The notes beneath the pieces were generated by a model. The model saw only the letters and a program-made list of their open reading frames with translations. It was not told the DNA's origin and did not search any database. A DNA stretch of 64,000 nt from Chloroflexota bacterium. GTDB lineage: Bacteria > Chloroflexota > Dehalococcoidia > JACQUA01. Location: contig JACQUA010000074.1 of the NCBI GenBank assembly GCA_016210565.1, forward strand, positions 1 to 64,000, read 5' to 3'. The position numbers and the translations under genes are program-made. Positions 17,152-28,448 of the stretch are shown in pieces. Within the stretch, counting starts at the first letter, position 1, and the number at the start of each line of letters is the position of its first letter.

Positions 17152-18954
17152 ATGCTTACGTTGAATGAAACGGAATTTGCCCGCCGGTTCTACGCGCGGG
17201 AGCTGCGGGGATGGGTGACCAAGGACTTCGCCGTGCCCCAGGGGATGAACGCCATGCTCCTCAGGGATGAAGAACTGCAGCACGTGGCGGGGCCGGGGGC
17301 GGTCACCGTGGCTTCGGGGGTGAAACAGCTCATCGCGGAGTGGTTCGACTGGGGCCGCGACAAGGACTGCCTGGTCCTGGTCAGGGCCAGCGATTTCGAG
17401 CTGCCCTATTCCCTGAGCAGGCTGCTCACCGGCGACCCGATATTCCTGGACCTGGCTTTCAGACTGGTCGCCCGCCTCAAACCCGGCAGCGGGGCCAACT
17501 TCCTGCACAACCTGATGCAGGACAGGATGAGCCTCACCTTCGAAGAATTGAAGTCCAGCCTCCAGCCGGAGATCAAGGATGCCGCCCAGTCCCATCTCCG
17601 CAAGAAGCGCCTCCAGGAGCTGGCGGATACCTTTCCCGATTCCCTCAAGGACCTGGAGACCGACCTGGAGCTCCGTCTGAACCAGACCCTGGCGAGTTCC
17701 GGGCTGGCCTTTGTCCAGTTGAAGGGCCTCGACTTTTACTGCCAGGCCTGGGACGAACGCACCATCGCCCTGGCCGACGCCTTCGCCAAGGTGACCAGGA
17801 AGAAGGTCGATCTGGACACGCGGAAACAGCTTTTCGAGCTGATCAGCCAGGAAGAGCTCCAGGCCATCGCCGAGGAAACGAAGAAGGCCGAGCACTACAA
17901 GCTCAGGACCCAATTGTGGGAGAGGATGCGCCGGGCCGCCCAGACGGACAAGATGAATGAACTACTTGCCAGCCATGACTTCGAGAAATTCCTTGATGGG
18001 ATTGACCGGGATAAATTGCTGATGCACGCGGAACGCGAAGAGATCAAGAGAAACCTGTCGGACAAGCTGGAGGACCGGGACCGGGCGAGGGCGCATTTGA
18101 TCCGCATCACGCAACTGAAGAACGACTACGAATACCGCCAGCAGGACATGTCCCTGCGCCAGCGTTTGACCGCGGAGCAGCAATCGGCGGAGGCCGAGAT
18201 CGAGAAGGGCCGTCTGAGGGTGGAACTGGAGCGCGTGGACATCGAAATCCAGATACGGCGCAAGCAGGAGGAAGCGGAGCTGGAGGGGGCGAAGCTCCGC
18301 GCCGGCATCGACGACATCGGGCTGGGCCAGGAGGGGAAAAGAAAGGCCCAGCAGAGGCTCGACCAGGCGGAGACAGACCGGCAGCGCCTCGAGACCAAGA
18401 GGGAGGAGATGAAGCAGGAAATAGACTACTACAAGTCGCTGGGTTGCATGCCCCCGGAGGCGCTGGTCATGGCCGCGCCTACGCCGGAGAAGGCCAAGCT
18501 CCTGGCGGACCTGGCCAAGCTAAAGAGCCAGGCGGGAATGACGGTGGAGCAGATACTGGCCTCGGCGGTAGCCGCGGGATCTTCCACGCAGTCCGCCGAC
18601 ATTCTGAGGGACATGGCCGCCAGGGCGAACACTATCAGCCAGCAAGACATGGGCGAAAGGCGTGTGGAAGAGCAGGTAAAGTTCCGCGCGGAGCTACAGA
18701 AGTCCAATGATGTCTTCTTCCAGGGCTACAAGGAGATGTTTGAAAAGGCCATGAAGACCATTGCCGATATCGCCCAGTCGAAGGGCCAGGCGTCGCCGGG
18801 CTATTATGCGCCTTTCCCGGGTTATCCGCCGTATTCGACTCCGTGGCCCGCGCCCCCGCCGCCCAATCCTGGCCCGCAGTGCCCGCGCTGCCGCCAGTCC
18901 CTTCCCCCCACCGGCAACTTCTGCCCCTACTGCGGGGAGAAACGGACCCCGTAG
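17152..18954 (+). CDS. SPFH-like N-terminal domain, long coiled coil, C-terminal zinc ribbon
   Basis: 'VTKDFAVPQGMNAMLLRDEELQHVAGPGAVTV...CLVLVRASDFELPYSL...AFRLVARLKP'; ~250 aa charged coiled coil; 'CPRCRQSLPPTGNFCPYCGEKRTP'. SD AGGAGG before the ATG. Confidence 0.62.
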   Translation: MLTLNETEFARRFYARELRGWVTKDFAVPQGMNAMLLRDEELQHVAGPGAVTVASGVKQLIAEWFDWGRDKDCLVLVRASDFELPYSLSRLLTGDPIFLDLAFRLVARLKPGSGANFLHNLMQDRMSLTFEELKSSLQPEIKDAAQSHLRKKRLQELADTFPDSLKDLETDLELRLNQTLASSGLAFVQLKGLDFYCQAWDERTIALADAFAKVTRKKVDLDTRKQLFELISQEELQAIAEETKKAEHYKLRTQLWERMRRAAQTDKMNELLASHDFEKFLDGIDRDKLLMHAEREEIKRNLSDKLEDRDRARAHLIRITQLKNDYEYRQQDMSLRQRLTAEQQSAEAEIEKGRLRVELERVDIEIQIRRKQEEAELEGAKLRAGIDDIGLGQEGKRKAQQRLDQAETDRQRLETKREEMKQEIDYYKSLGCMPPEALVMAAPTPEKAKLLADLAKLKSQAGMTVEQILASAVAAGSSTQSADILRDMAARANTISQQDMGERRVEEQVKFRAELQKSNDVFFQGYKEMFEKAMKTIADIAQSKGQASPGYYAPFPGYPPYSTPWPAPPPPNPGPQCPRCRQSLPPTGNFCPYCGEKRTP

Positions 18955-19020
18955 AGGGGGTAGGATGGGCGGAGTAGCACGGGCATCTTGCCCGTGACGA
19001 CGGGCTGCCCGGAAAGGCAT

Positions 19021-19144
19021 TTGAGCGAGCTTCCGGGCAAGAAGGTGGATCTTGTGATGAAGAGCGCTCTGAAACCGAAGATCGGCGAGCATATTCCGAG
19101 AGAGGTTGTGCACGTACGAGCGCGCGGCCGCATTCAGATTACTT
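19021..19144 (+). pseudogene. 3' remnant of an MNT-type nucleotidyltransferase gene
   Basis: Frame reads 'LSELPGKKVDLVMKSALKPKIGEHIPREVVHVRARGRIQIT*', like the MNT C-terminus 'LsELLGrkVDLVtpeaLkprIrerilrEvVyV'; no 5' half, repeat sequence directly upstream. Confidence 0.55.
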
Positions 19145-19165
19145 GAAAAGTGACTTGAAGACCCC

Positions 19166-19408
19166 CTACTTCAGCCGTTTCACCAGATCATCCTTGGGGA
19201 CAGCGTTCCACAAACTCACCCGGTCGAGTATGTCATTTAAAGTCCCCTTAGCCAGGACTTTGTGCGCCACCACTGTGATATTGTGTTCGCCAAGTGCGCC
19301 GGTCTTCCTCAGCCTGATATGACTTCCCCGCTGCCTGATGACCTCGTAGCCCAGCTTCGAAAGAAGGCGAACGACGTCGTCACCGCTAACCTAAGGAAGT
19401 TTTGGCAC
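19166..19408 (-). pseudogene. hicA: HicA-family toxin interrupted by in-frame TAG at codon 6
   Basis: Minus strand from GTG 19408: 'MPKLP*VSGDDVVRLLSKLGYEVIRQRGSHIRLRKTGALGEHNITVVAHKVLAKGTLNDILDRVSLWNAVPKDDLVKRLK*'; overlaps the hicB 3' end. Confidence 0.75.
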
Positions 19409-19598
19409 CGGCCAGTTTCACCTCGGAAAGAGTGAGAATGCTTATCGGTTCGCTGGTGTTGCCAAAATGGACCGCCACGGCTTCCTTAATGTTCTCATAA
19501 AGCTCGTCCAGGGTCTTTCCCTGGGTGAATATGTCCTCACCTATTCCGCGGGCGCACCAGAATTCACCGTCAAAATATGTTTCCATTTTTACCAGCAT
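19386..19598 (-). CDS. hicB: HicB-family antitoxin
   Basis: 'MLVKMETYFDGEFWCARGIGEDIFTQGKTLDELYENIKEAVAVHF' from ATG 19598. Confidence 0.78.
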   Translation of the reverse strand: MLVKMETYFDGEFWCARGIGEDIFTQGKTLDELYENIKEAVAVHFGNTSEPISILTLSEVKLAGAKTSLG

Positions 19599-19702
19599 TG
19601 TCTTTCCTCCAGAAGCAACATCATTATACCAGAAAGCAGTAGCCGGACAGTAGAGGGTAACCAGGTTGGTTGATCGGCCCAAAACTCGACGGTGATGCCA
19701 AG

Positions 19703-20311
19703 CTACTTCCCGTTGCATATGGGCAGTCGCCCCCACTCCATGACGTAAACTCCCCGAAAGCATGTTTCCAGTGGGATTACGAGTTTGGGGACGAAGAATT
19801 CTGGATTCGAGTCAAGGCCGGAATAGTCGTCCGGTTGGGCCGGAGGGATCCAGCAGACCGGACAAACTGCGACATACAAGTCATGGCCATCATCGCCCGG
19901 GAATGCTTTCTTGTAGTTTTCCGCTCCCCCGTGACCCGTGCCGCCACGGAAAGCCGTCCTGTCAAAGTCATTTAGGCGCTTCTTGAGGCTTGTAGTCACT
20001 CCTGGTTTGGTCTCTCCGAAGTACACTACCTCCTGGGCAAGCGGTTGTACCTTAGGCGGTGGCCCGGATGGATACTTTGCCAATATGTACACCCCCACGT
20101 CGTCCAGGGGCAACTTGTACCTCGTTGCCCAAGGTTCCCACCTGTGCAGTCTCAGTCTAACCCGGCCTTTATACTTCCCCTGCCACTTGTTGTTCAGCCT
20201 GCCTATGACGTCTGGTAGCACGCTCCCTCCTTTCCTGAGAAAACCCTTGAATTGGCGCTTGTTCGCAGGGTCGTGATGTTTTCCACGCTGGATGAATTTG
20301 GTTGAACCCAA
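19703..20311 (-). CDS. Hypothetical protein, possible GIY-YIG nuclease fold
   Basis: 'VGVYILAKYPSGPPPKVQPLAQEVVYFGETKPGVTTSLKKRLNDF' resembles GIY...YIG...LxxRLxxH with a degraded core. Confidence 0.4.
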   Translation of the reverse strand: MGSTKFIQRGKHHDPANKRQFKGFLRKGGSVLPDVIGRLNNKWQGKYKGRVRLRLHRWEPWATRYKLPLDDVGVYILAKYPSGPPPKVQPLAQEVVYFGETKPGVTTSLKKRLNDFDRTAFRGGTGHGGAENYKKAFPGDDGHDLYVAVCPVCWIPPAQPDDYSGLDSNPEFFVPKLVIPLETCFRGVYVMEWGRLPICNGK

Positions 20312-20340
20312 GAAGTGCTGCGACTGCCTCTAGCGGCTGA

Positions 20341-21063
20341 CTAGTCCGCTATCGTCGCCCGGCCGTCGTGGATGGCTTTGATGAATTTCTTGACCTGGTC
20401 GTCGGAGCGGTATTTGGACGTGTCGTAGCGGCCGGCGTGGGTAAATTCTTGCGCGGGCCGGACCAGCCTGGGGCGGGGGGACTGGTCCGGGAAGCCGGCC
20501 ACCATGGTGTCGTAGAGGGTGTAGTCCCTGGGGATTCCCAGCAACTGTTTGATCAGAGCCTGGGGCAGGGGCTGGGAGGTCGCGGTAACCCACTGGGAAC
20601 CGAGGCCGAGGCTGGCCGCTGCCAGGTGCATGTAGAGGAAGACATTGGCCAGGCTGGATGGCGTGATGCTGGCCCGGTTCATAGTGTAGGCCGAAAGGGG
20701 ATAGGTGGCTTCCAGACGGGGGTCGCCGAACAGGATGAGGAAGACCGGAGCGTCGGCGAAACCCGGGCGGCCTCCAGGGGGGCGGTCGTCGGCGGGGTGG
20801 CGTTCCTCTTTGGGCCTGGTCTGGCCCAGCTTGTAGCTGCTGGCGTTGGCTTCGTTGACGATTTCGACAATCCTGTCTTTGGTCGCTTTGTCCCTGACCA
20901 CCACTATCTCCCAGGGCTGGGAGTTGGCCCCGGAGGGGGCGAAGCGGGCGGCCTCGACGATTTTGTTGACATAATCATCGGGCAGCGGGTCGGGTTTGAA
21001 GCGGCGGATGCTCCGCCTTTTCTGTACCAGTTGGAGGAAACCTTCGTAGTCTATCATTGGCAA
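20341..21063 (-). CDS. Nitroreductase family protein
   Basis: 'VQKRRSIRRFKPDPLPDDYVNKIVEAARFAPSGANSQPWEIVVV'. Confidence 0.9.
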   Translation of the reverse strand: MPMIDYEGFLQLVQKRRSIRRFKPDPLPDDYVNKIVEAARFAPSGANSQPWEIVVVRDKATKDRIVEIVNEANASSYKLGQTRPKEERHPADDRPPGGRPGFADAPVFLILFGDPRLEATYPLSAYTMNRASITPSSLANVFLYMHLAAASLGLGSQWVTATSQPLPQALIKQLLGIPRDYTLYDTMVAGFPDQSPRPRLVRPAQEFTHAGRYDTSKYRSDDQVKKFIKAIHDGRATIAD

Positions 21064-21301
21064 CTCCTTTCGTCGTAAAGAATCCAGAATTCAGAAGCCA
21101 GTAGCGAGTAGCCGCAGCGGCACGCTGCCGCGTGCCCTGCCGGGAGCGAGCAGGATGCGGTAGCAAGCAGGCGATTTCCCGCCCCCCGCCTGCGCGAGGA
21201 CAGGCTTCGCGGGAATGACCGTCCGAACAGTCGCCATTCAGAAGATAAGTAACCATTTCCAAAGTTCGGGCTCTCACAGGCAGGGACGCCTGTGGTACCG
21301 C

Positions 21302-22273
21302 CTACAGGTTCAGCAATTTCCGGGCGTTGGTTTCGAAGATTTGCTGCCTCTCCTTTTCGGGGATGTCCATGCCCTCGATGGCGTCGATGCCATGCCGGGT
21401 GCTCAGGTAGCCGTTCTCCGCGTCGTAGGGGAAATCGGTGCCGAACAGCATTCCACCGGCGCCGTAAAAGCTGTGGGCGCATATCAGGGCCTCGGCGCTG
21501 CCGCCGACCGCCGTATCCACGTGGAATTGGCGGAAGTATTCCAGAGGCTCGTTTTCCAGGCCGGCCTTGTGATTCTCTTTTCCGGTGGTCTCCCAGGAGC
21601 CATAGAAATTGGCGATCCGCCCCCTGAAGAACGGCACCATGGCCCCGGCGTGGTGGATGATCATCTTCAGTTTGGGATGTTTTTGCAGCACCTTTGAGAA
21701 GACCAGGCGGGTCATGGCCAGGGTTGATTCGTAGGGCCAGCCCCAGAGCAGCCACATGTCGTAGGCCGACTTCTCCTCGCCTTTGTATTCGGGAGTCGGG
21801 GGACGGGCGGGGTGGAGCCAGACCGGCAGGTCGTGCTGCTCCATGAGGGCGTAGAGGGGCATGAACTCAGGGCGGTCGATAGGTTTGCCTTCCAGGGGGG
21901 TGGACATCAGGACGCCCTTCAGCTTCAGGTCCTTGAGGGCGCGCTCCGCTTCCCGCATCATGGCGTCCGGGTCCTTGTAGGGCAGGGCGGCCGCCGAGGC
22001 GATGAAGCGGTCGGGGTACTTCACGAGGAGTCCGGCGACTTCCTCGTTGGTGGTCCGGGCCAGTTCCTTTTCCTGGGCGGCGGTAATGTTGCGGGACGTG
22101 GCGCCGGGGACCAGGACCTGGATGACGTCCGGGAATTTGTCCATGACCCGGAATCGGTCTTCCAGGCTCCACAACGACGTCACCCCGGCCATGAGCTGGA
22201 TGGCGCCGCCGTAGCGGTTGATGAGATCCAGGTACTTTGGGGTCATGATGTGGGAGTAGATGTCTATCTTCAT
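21302..22273 (-). CDS. Amidohydrolase-2 family (decarboxylase-like)
   Basis: Start ATG 22273 'MKIDIYSHIMTPKYLDL'; 'PVWLHPARPP', 'LKMIIHHAGAMVPFF', 'MLFGTDFPYD'. Confidence 0.88.
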   Translation of the reverse strand: MKIDIYSHIMTPKYLDLINRYGGAIQLMAGVTSLWSLEDRFRVMDKFPDVIQVLVPGATSRNITAAQEKELARTTNEEVAGLLVKYPDRFIASAAALPYKDPDAMMREAERALKDLKLKGVLMSTPLEGKPIDRPEFMPLYALMEQHDLPVWLHPARPPTPEYKGEEKSAYDMWLLWGWPYESTLAMTRLVFSKVLQKHPKLKMIIHHAGAMVPFFRGRIANFYGSWETTGKENHKAGLENEPLEYFRQFHVDTAVGGSAEALICAHSFYGAGGMLFGTDFPYDAENGYLSTRHGIDAIEGMDIPEKERQQIFETNARKLLNL

Positions 22274-22400
22274 AGGAATGACGAAGTCCGAATGACGAAT
22301 GACCAGACAAATGACGAATGACGAAGCCCGAATGACGAATGACGAATGACGAAGCCCGAATGACGAATCAATCAAGAAATGACGAATGACGAATCAACGG
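22270..22400. repeat. Repeat family B: short tandem-like 'aatgacgaatgacgaagcccgaatgacgaat'
   Basis: Same motif, direct or inverted, near 190-232, 22500-22556, 26455-26580, 39790-39840, 41585-41705. Confidence 0.85.
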
Positions 22401-22595
22401 TCGTGCCCGGGCAGCCTGGGCACTGCGAAGGGCGAAATAGCGGCCCACACAGGCAGGGACGCCTGTGCCACCCGCGATGAGCCACCGCCTCATTTGAACA
22501 TTCGACATTGGGAATTGATTCGTCATTCGAATTTCGTCATTCGTCATTCGGGTTCACCCTCTCCTTAGTCCTCTCCCATCGAGGGAGAGGAAACG

Positions 22596-24674
<2,079 letters not shown>

Positions 24675-25023
24675 GGGGTGTTACCTCCTGGGAGTTAAGA
24701 ACTCAAGACACACAAGTTTAGCATATCGGAAAGGGGATTGGAAGATTGCAGATTGCAGATGCAGATTCCCCGCCCCCCCGGAGGTCAACCACGAAAAACA
24801 CGAAAGGCGCGAAAGACGAAGACCTGACCTGGGCCTTTGGCCTGTTGAACTATGAACCTTACAGACCTTATGAACTTTGTGAACCTTCGACGTTGCCGGC
24901 TGCCGCCAAGTTGGCTGGTGTGCCGGGGGATTGCTTCGTCCCGATACCTCGGGACTCGCAATGACGGTCCCTTGCCGACAGCCGGTAGCCGGTAGCCGAT
25001 AGCTGACTGCTGATAGCTGTTAG

Positions 25024-25530
25024 CTACTTCAACTGGCTGCCCGCCATGAAGACGCCGGCGAGGATGGCGAGAATCTGATAAATGCCGGAGAAACTGGTGA
25101 AGAAGAAGGGCAGGCTCGCCAGGCCGAACCCGCGAAGCGACATGAACAGGACGTAGCTCAGGAGGAAGCCGGCGGCGCCGGTGACCGCCAGTCCCCATCC
25201 CCTTTTCTTGTTCACGGCGAGGCCGATCACGACGCCGACAACGTACCCGGCGGCCCCGGCGAGCAGGATGTTGAATATTCCGGCGAAAGGCACCACGGCG
25301 ATCGCCAGGTACCAGAGAAGACCCACGGCCACACCCGTGCCAATGCTGGCGCCGACTGCCCGGAAGTAATAGAGCGGAGGCACCTGGTAGGTGGGCAGCC
25401 TCGACAACCCGGCGCAGCCGCGGCAGCGGGCGCCGACCGGGGTCTGGACCATGCATTTGGGGCAGATAAGTTTGCCGCACTTGCCGCAGCGGAGGTTGGT
25501 TTCAACGTCGGGATGGGTGGCGCAACGCAT
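25024..25530 (-). CDS. Membrane protein with N-terminal B-box-like zinc finger
   Basis: 'MRCATHPDVETNLRCGKCGKLICPKCMVQTPVGARCRGC' then four hydrophobic segments. Confidence 0.7.
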   Translation of the reverse strand: MRCATHPDVETNLRCGKCGKLICPKCMVQTPVGARCRGCAGLSRLPTYQVPPLYYFRAVGASIGTGVAVGLLWYLAIAVVPFAGIFNILLAGAAGYVVGVVIGLAVNKKRGWGLAVTGAAGFLLSYVLFMSLRGFGLASLPFFFTSFSGIYQILAILAGVFMAGSQLK

Positions 25531-25759
25531 AAGGATTCCAAGATTCCAAGATTAGAAGATTGAAGATTCCCCGCCTCGGGGGGATTGCAGATTCCCCGCC
25601 CCGGGGACGTTAACCACGAAAAGCACGAAAGACACGAAAGAGGAACGGTGCAGGAGCTACTCGCTACTTGCTACTGACTACTGAGGCACGCAGCAGCGTG
25701 CCGCTACGGCTACTCGCTACTCGCTACTCTTCCTACTCTTCCTACTCTCCCTACTCTCC

Positions 25760-26422
25760 CTACTCCTCCCCCCTCCCCTTCAGCCACTCCTTCCGGTCCC
25801 TGACGTCGCGGTCGTAGATGAACCGGTACCAGAGCACCTGCCAGGGGTGCGCCCCGGGCGTCATGGGACGGCGGTTGGCTTCCAGGCGTTTGATCACTAT
25901 GACCAACCAGATGGCTGTTCCGGCCGCCATCAATGGGTACGGCGCGCCGGAATACCAGCTCAGGGCGGGAAAGACGGCCACGCCAGCCAGGACGAACGGG
26001 GCAGTCTGGCGGAACGGCGTCCCCAGAAGGCCCGTGAGAATGGATACGGCCCCCTCCCTGGGCGCCAGTACCAGGAACGCCCCTACGACCGTGGCGATGC
26101 CCCGGCCGCCTTTGAACCCCAGAAACACGGACCAGTTGTGCCCGATCACGGAGGCCAGGGCGCCGGAAACCGCGGTGGTCAACCCCAGACCCAGAAGCTG
26201 TCCCAGGAAAGGCGGCAGGGCGCCCTTGATCATATCGGCCAGGAAAGCCGCCGCTCCGGCGCCGTGCGAGACTGTCTGCCACACATTGGCCGCACCGGTA
26301 GTGCCCGTCCCGGCCCGGGTGATATCTTTACCTTTGGACCATTTGCCTACCAGATAGGCAGACGGGATGGACCCCAGAAGGTAAGAACCGATGACGAAAA
26401 GGACCGCCAGGCCGTTTACCAA
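25760..26422 (-). CDS. plsY: Glycerol-3-phosphate acyltransferase PlsY
   Basis: 'SYLLGSIPSAYLVGKWSKGKDITRAGTGTTGAANVWQTVS', 'GHNWSVFLGFKGGRGIATVVGAF'. Confidence 0.9.
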   Translation of the reverse strand: MVNGLAVLFVIGSYLLGSIPSAYLVGKWSKGKDITRAGTGTTGAANVWQTVSHGAGAAAFLADMIKGALPPFLGQLLGLGLTTAVSGALASVIGHNWSVFLGFKGGRGIATVVGAFLVLAPREGAVSILTGLLGTPFRQTAPFVLAGVAVFPALSWYSGAPYPLMAAGTAIWLVIVIKRLEANRRPMTPGAHPWQVLWYRFIYDRDVRDRKEWLKGRGEE

Positions 26423-26569
26423 TGTGAAATCCTGAGCCGGACAAGCCCGGAATGAAGAAATGACTAATGACGAAATTCGAATGAAGAATCAATGCTCCAA
26501 ATTTGAATGTTCAAAACGGCCTCACATTCGTCATTGGTCATTCGAATTTGATTCGTCATTCGGACTTCG

Positions 26570-27415
26570 TCATTCGTTATTTGGTCGCCCAAGCTTCTGG
26601 GCCAGCGCGATCAGGTCGCTGGCGCATTCTCTGGGTATTGGCGTCTCCCCGAGCGGCACCTCGAAATCGGCGTTGATGCCGTGGAAATCGCTGCCTCCGG
26701 TGACGATAAGCCCGAAATTGCGGGCCAGTTGTATCAGCCTGGTGATTTCAGGCGCCGGGGACTTCGCGTAGTAGGCTTCCAGTCCCAGCAGTCCAGCTTT
26801 CTTCAGACGGCCCAGAAGGTCGGTCAGCTCGGGCGCGGTGCCGGGATGGGCCAGTACCGGCAGTCCGCCGGCCTCCAGCACCAGGGCCACGGCCTCCTCG
26901 GGCGACATCTTCTCCCTTTCGACATAGGCCGGGCCTTCACGGCCGATGTACCTGTCGAAGGCTTCCTTGAAGGAAGCGATATAGCCCTTTTCCAGCATGG
27001 CCTGGGCGATGTGCGGACGTCCCACCGACCCGCTGCCGGCCAGTTCCTGCACCCGCTTCCATTCGATGTCCACTCCCAGGTTATAGAGTTTGGCTATCAT
27101 CCGGGTGGCGCGCGTCAGGCGGGATTCCCGGAGTTTGGCCAGTTTCCGGTTCAGCTCTTCGCTCCGGTAGTCAATGAAGTAGCCCAGCAGATGGACTTCG
27201 CCGTGGGGAACGTCGGTCCCGATTTCAACGCCGGGGATGACTTTAATAGTGGAAATGGTCCTGGCGGCTTCCATCGCCCTGGTGATGCCTTCCGTGGAGT
27301 CGTGGTCGGTCAGGGCGATGATGGTCAGTCCCGACTTCGCCGCCAGATGCACGAGCTCCGCCGGGCTGTAATGCCCGTCGGAGGCGTTGCTGTGCAAATG
27401 GAGGTCAACGCCCAT
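26570..27415 (-). CDS. PHP-domain metal-dependent phosphoesterase
   Basis: ORF 26570-27652; natural start probably ATG 27415 'MGVDLHLHSNASDGHYSPAELVHLAAKSGLTIIALTDHDS'; the upstream part is repeat sequence. Confidence 0.88.
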   Translation of the reverse strand: MGVDLHLHSNASDGHYSPAELVHLAAKSGLTIIALTDHDSTEGITRAMEAARTISTIKVIPGVEIGTDVPHGEVHLLGYFIDYRSEELNRKLAKLRESRLTRATRMIAKLYNLGVDIEWKRVQELAGSGSVGRPHIAQAMLEKGYIASFKEAFDRYIGREGPAYVEREKMSPEEAVALVLEAGGLPVLAHPGTAPELTDLLGRLKKAGLLGLEAYYAKSPAPEITRLIQLARNFGLIVTGGSDFHGINADFEVPLGETPIPRECASDLIALAQKLGRPNNE

Positions 27416-27434
27416 GGGCGACCCCCGTTGACCA

Positions 27435-27650
27435 GGGAAAGACCCTTCGACTTCGCTCAGGGTGACAGTGCAGGGGAAAGACCCTTCGACTGCGCTCGGG
27501 GTGACAGTGCAGGGGAAAGACCCTTCGACTTCGCTCGGGGTGACAGTGCAGGGGAAAGACCCTTCGACTTCGCTCGGGGTGACAATGGGAAAAGACCCTT
27601 CGGCTGCGCTCAGGGTGACAGCGCCTTTGCTCAGGGTGACAGTGCAGGTC
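27435..27650. repeat. Tandem array of a 39-bp repeat (about 5 units)
   Basis: Unit 'gggaaagacccttcgacttcgctcagggtgacagtgcag' starting near 27435, 27474, 27513, 27552, 27591; 39 nt = 13 codons, so several frames stay open. Confidence 0.9.
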
Positions 27651-28437
27651 AACGCCCACTGGAGGCCCCCACGGCGACTTTTCGGTCCACCCGCGCTATG
27701 CTCCGGGCTTTGCCGGTTTCTTCGTCTATGTCGATGAGGACGGCGTTGAATATCACGTCGCCTTCGCCGACGGAAATGCGGTGGGGCATTCTCTTCAGGA
27801 AGCGGTCGGTGATGGATTTCTTCTCGTCGCCGATCACGGAGTCTTCCGGCCCGACCATACCGATATCGGTAACATAAGCCGTGCCCCCGGGCAGGACGCG
27901 GGCGTCCACCGTTCCGATGTGGGTATGGGTGCCGAAAACCGCGCTCACGCGGCCATCCAGGTACCAGCCCATGGCGGACTTTTCCGCGGTAGCCTCGGCG
28001 TGCATGTCAACGACGACGATGCGCGGCCCCGGACCGAGCCCGGCGAGGAGAACGTCCATGGCCCGGAAGGGACAGTCGTAGGGGCCGATGAAGACGCGGC
28101 CCAGCAGATTCACAATGACGGCGTTGTTTATTTCCAGGTGTCCGCGGCCGGGGACGCCCGGGGGATAGTTCAGGGGCCGGATGATAGGTAGAGGCCCGTC
28201 CACGTGGGGGATGATTTCTTTGTTGTCCCAGATATGATTGCCGGAGGTAAGGACGTCTGCGCCGCAATCCAGCAACTCGCGGGCGGTATCCGGCGTCAGC
28301 CCCTTCCCTCCCGCCGCGTTTTCGGCGTTGGCGACCACGGTATCTATGGAGTATTCAAGGCGCAGGCCCGGCAGAAGGCTTTTGACGGCTCTTCTGCCAG
28401 GCCTGCCTATTACATCACCGATAGCCAGGATCCGCAA
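27649..28437 (-). CDS. YmdB-family metallophosphoesterase
   Basis: 'MRILAIGDVIGRPGRRAVKSLLPGL', 'VVANAENAAGGKGLT', 'DVLTSGNHIWDNKEI', 'VDMHAEATAEKSAMGWYLDGRVSAVFGTHTHIGTVDARVLPGGTAYVTDIGMVG'. Confidence 0.92.
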   Translation of the reverse strand: MRILAIGDVIGRPGRRAVKSLLPGLRLEYSIDTVVANAENAAGGKGLTPDTARELLDCGADVLTSGNHIWDNKEIIPHVDGPLPIIRPLNYPPGVPGRGHLEINNAVIVNLLGRVFIGPYDCPFRAMDVLLAGLGPGPRIVVVDMHAEATAEKSAMGWYLDGRVSAVFGTHTHIGTVDARVLPGGTAYVTDIGMVGPEDSVIGDEKKSITDRFLKRMPHRISVGEGDVIFNAVLIDIDEETGKARSIARVDRKVAVGASSGR

Positions 28438-28448
28438 TAGTCTACTTT

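Noticed and set aside
27435-27650. Possible CRISPR array
   Set aside because: Tandem 39-bp units with no unique spacers between them; same family appears singly elsewhere.
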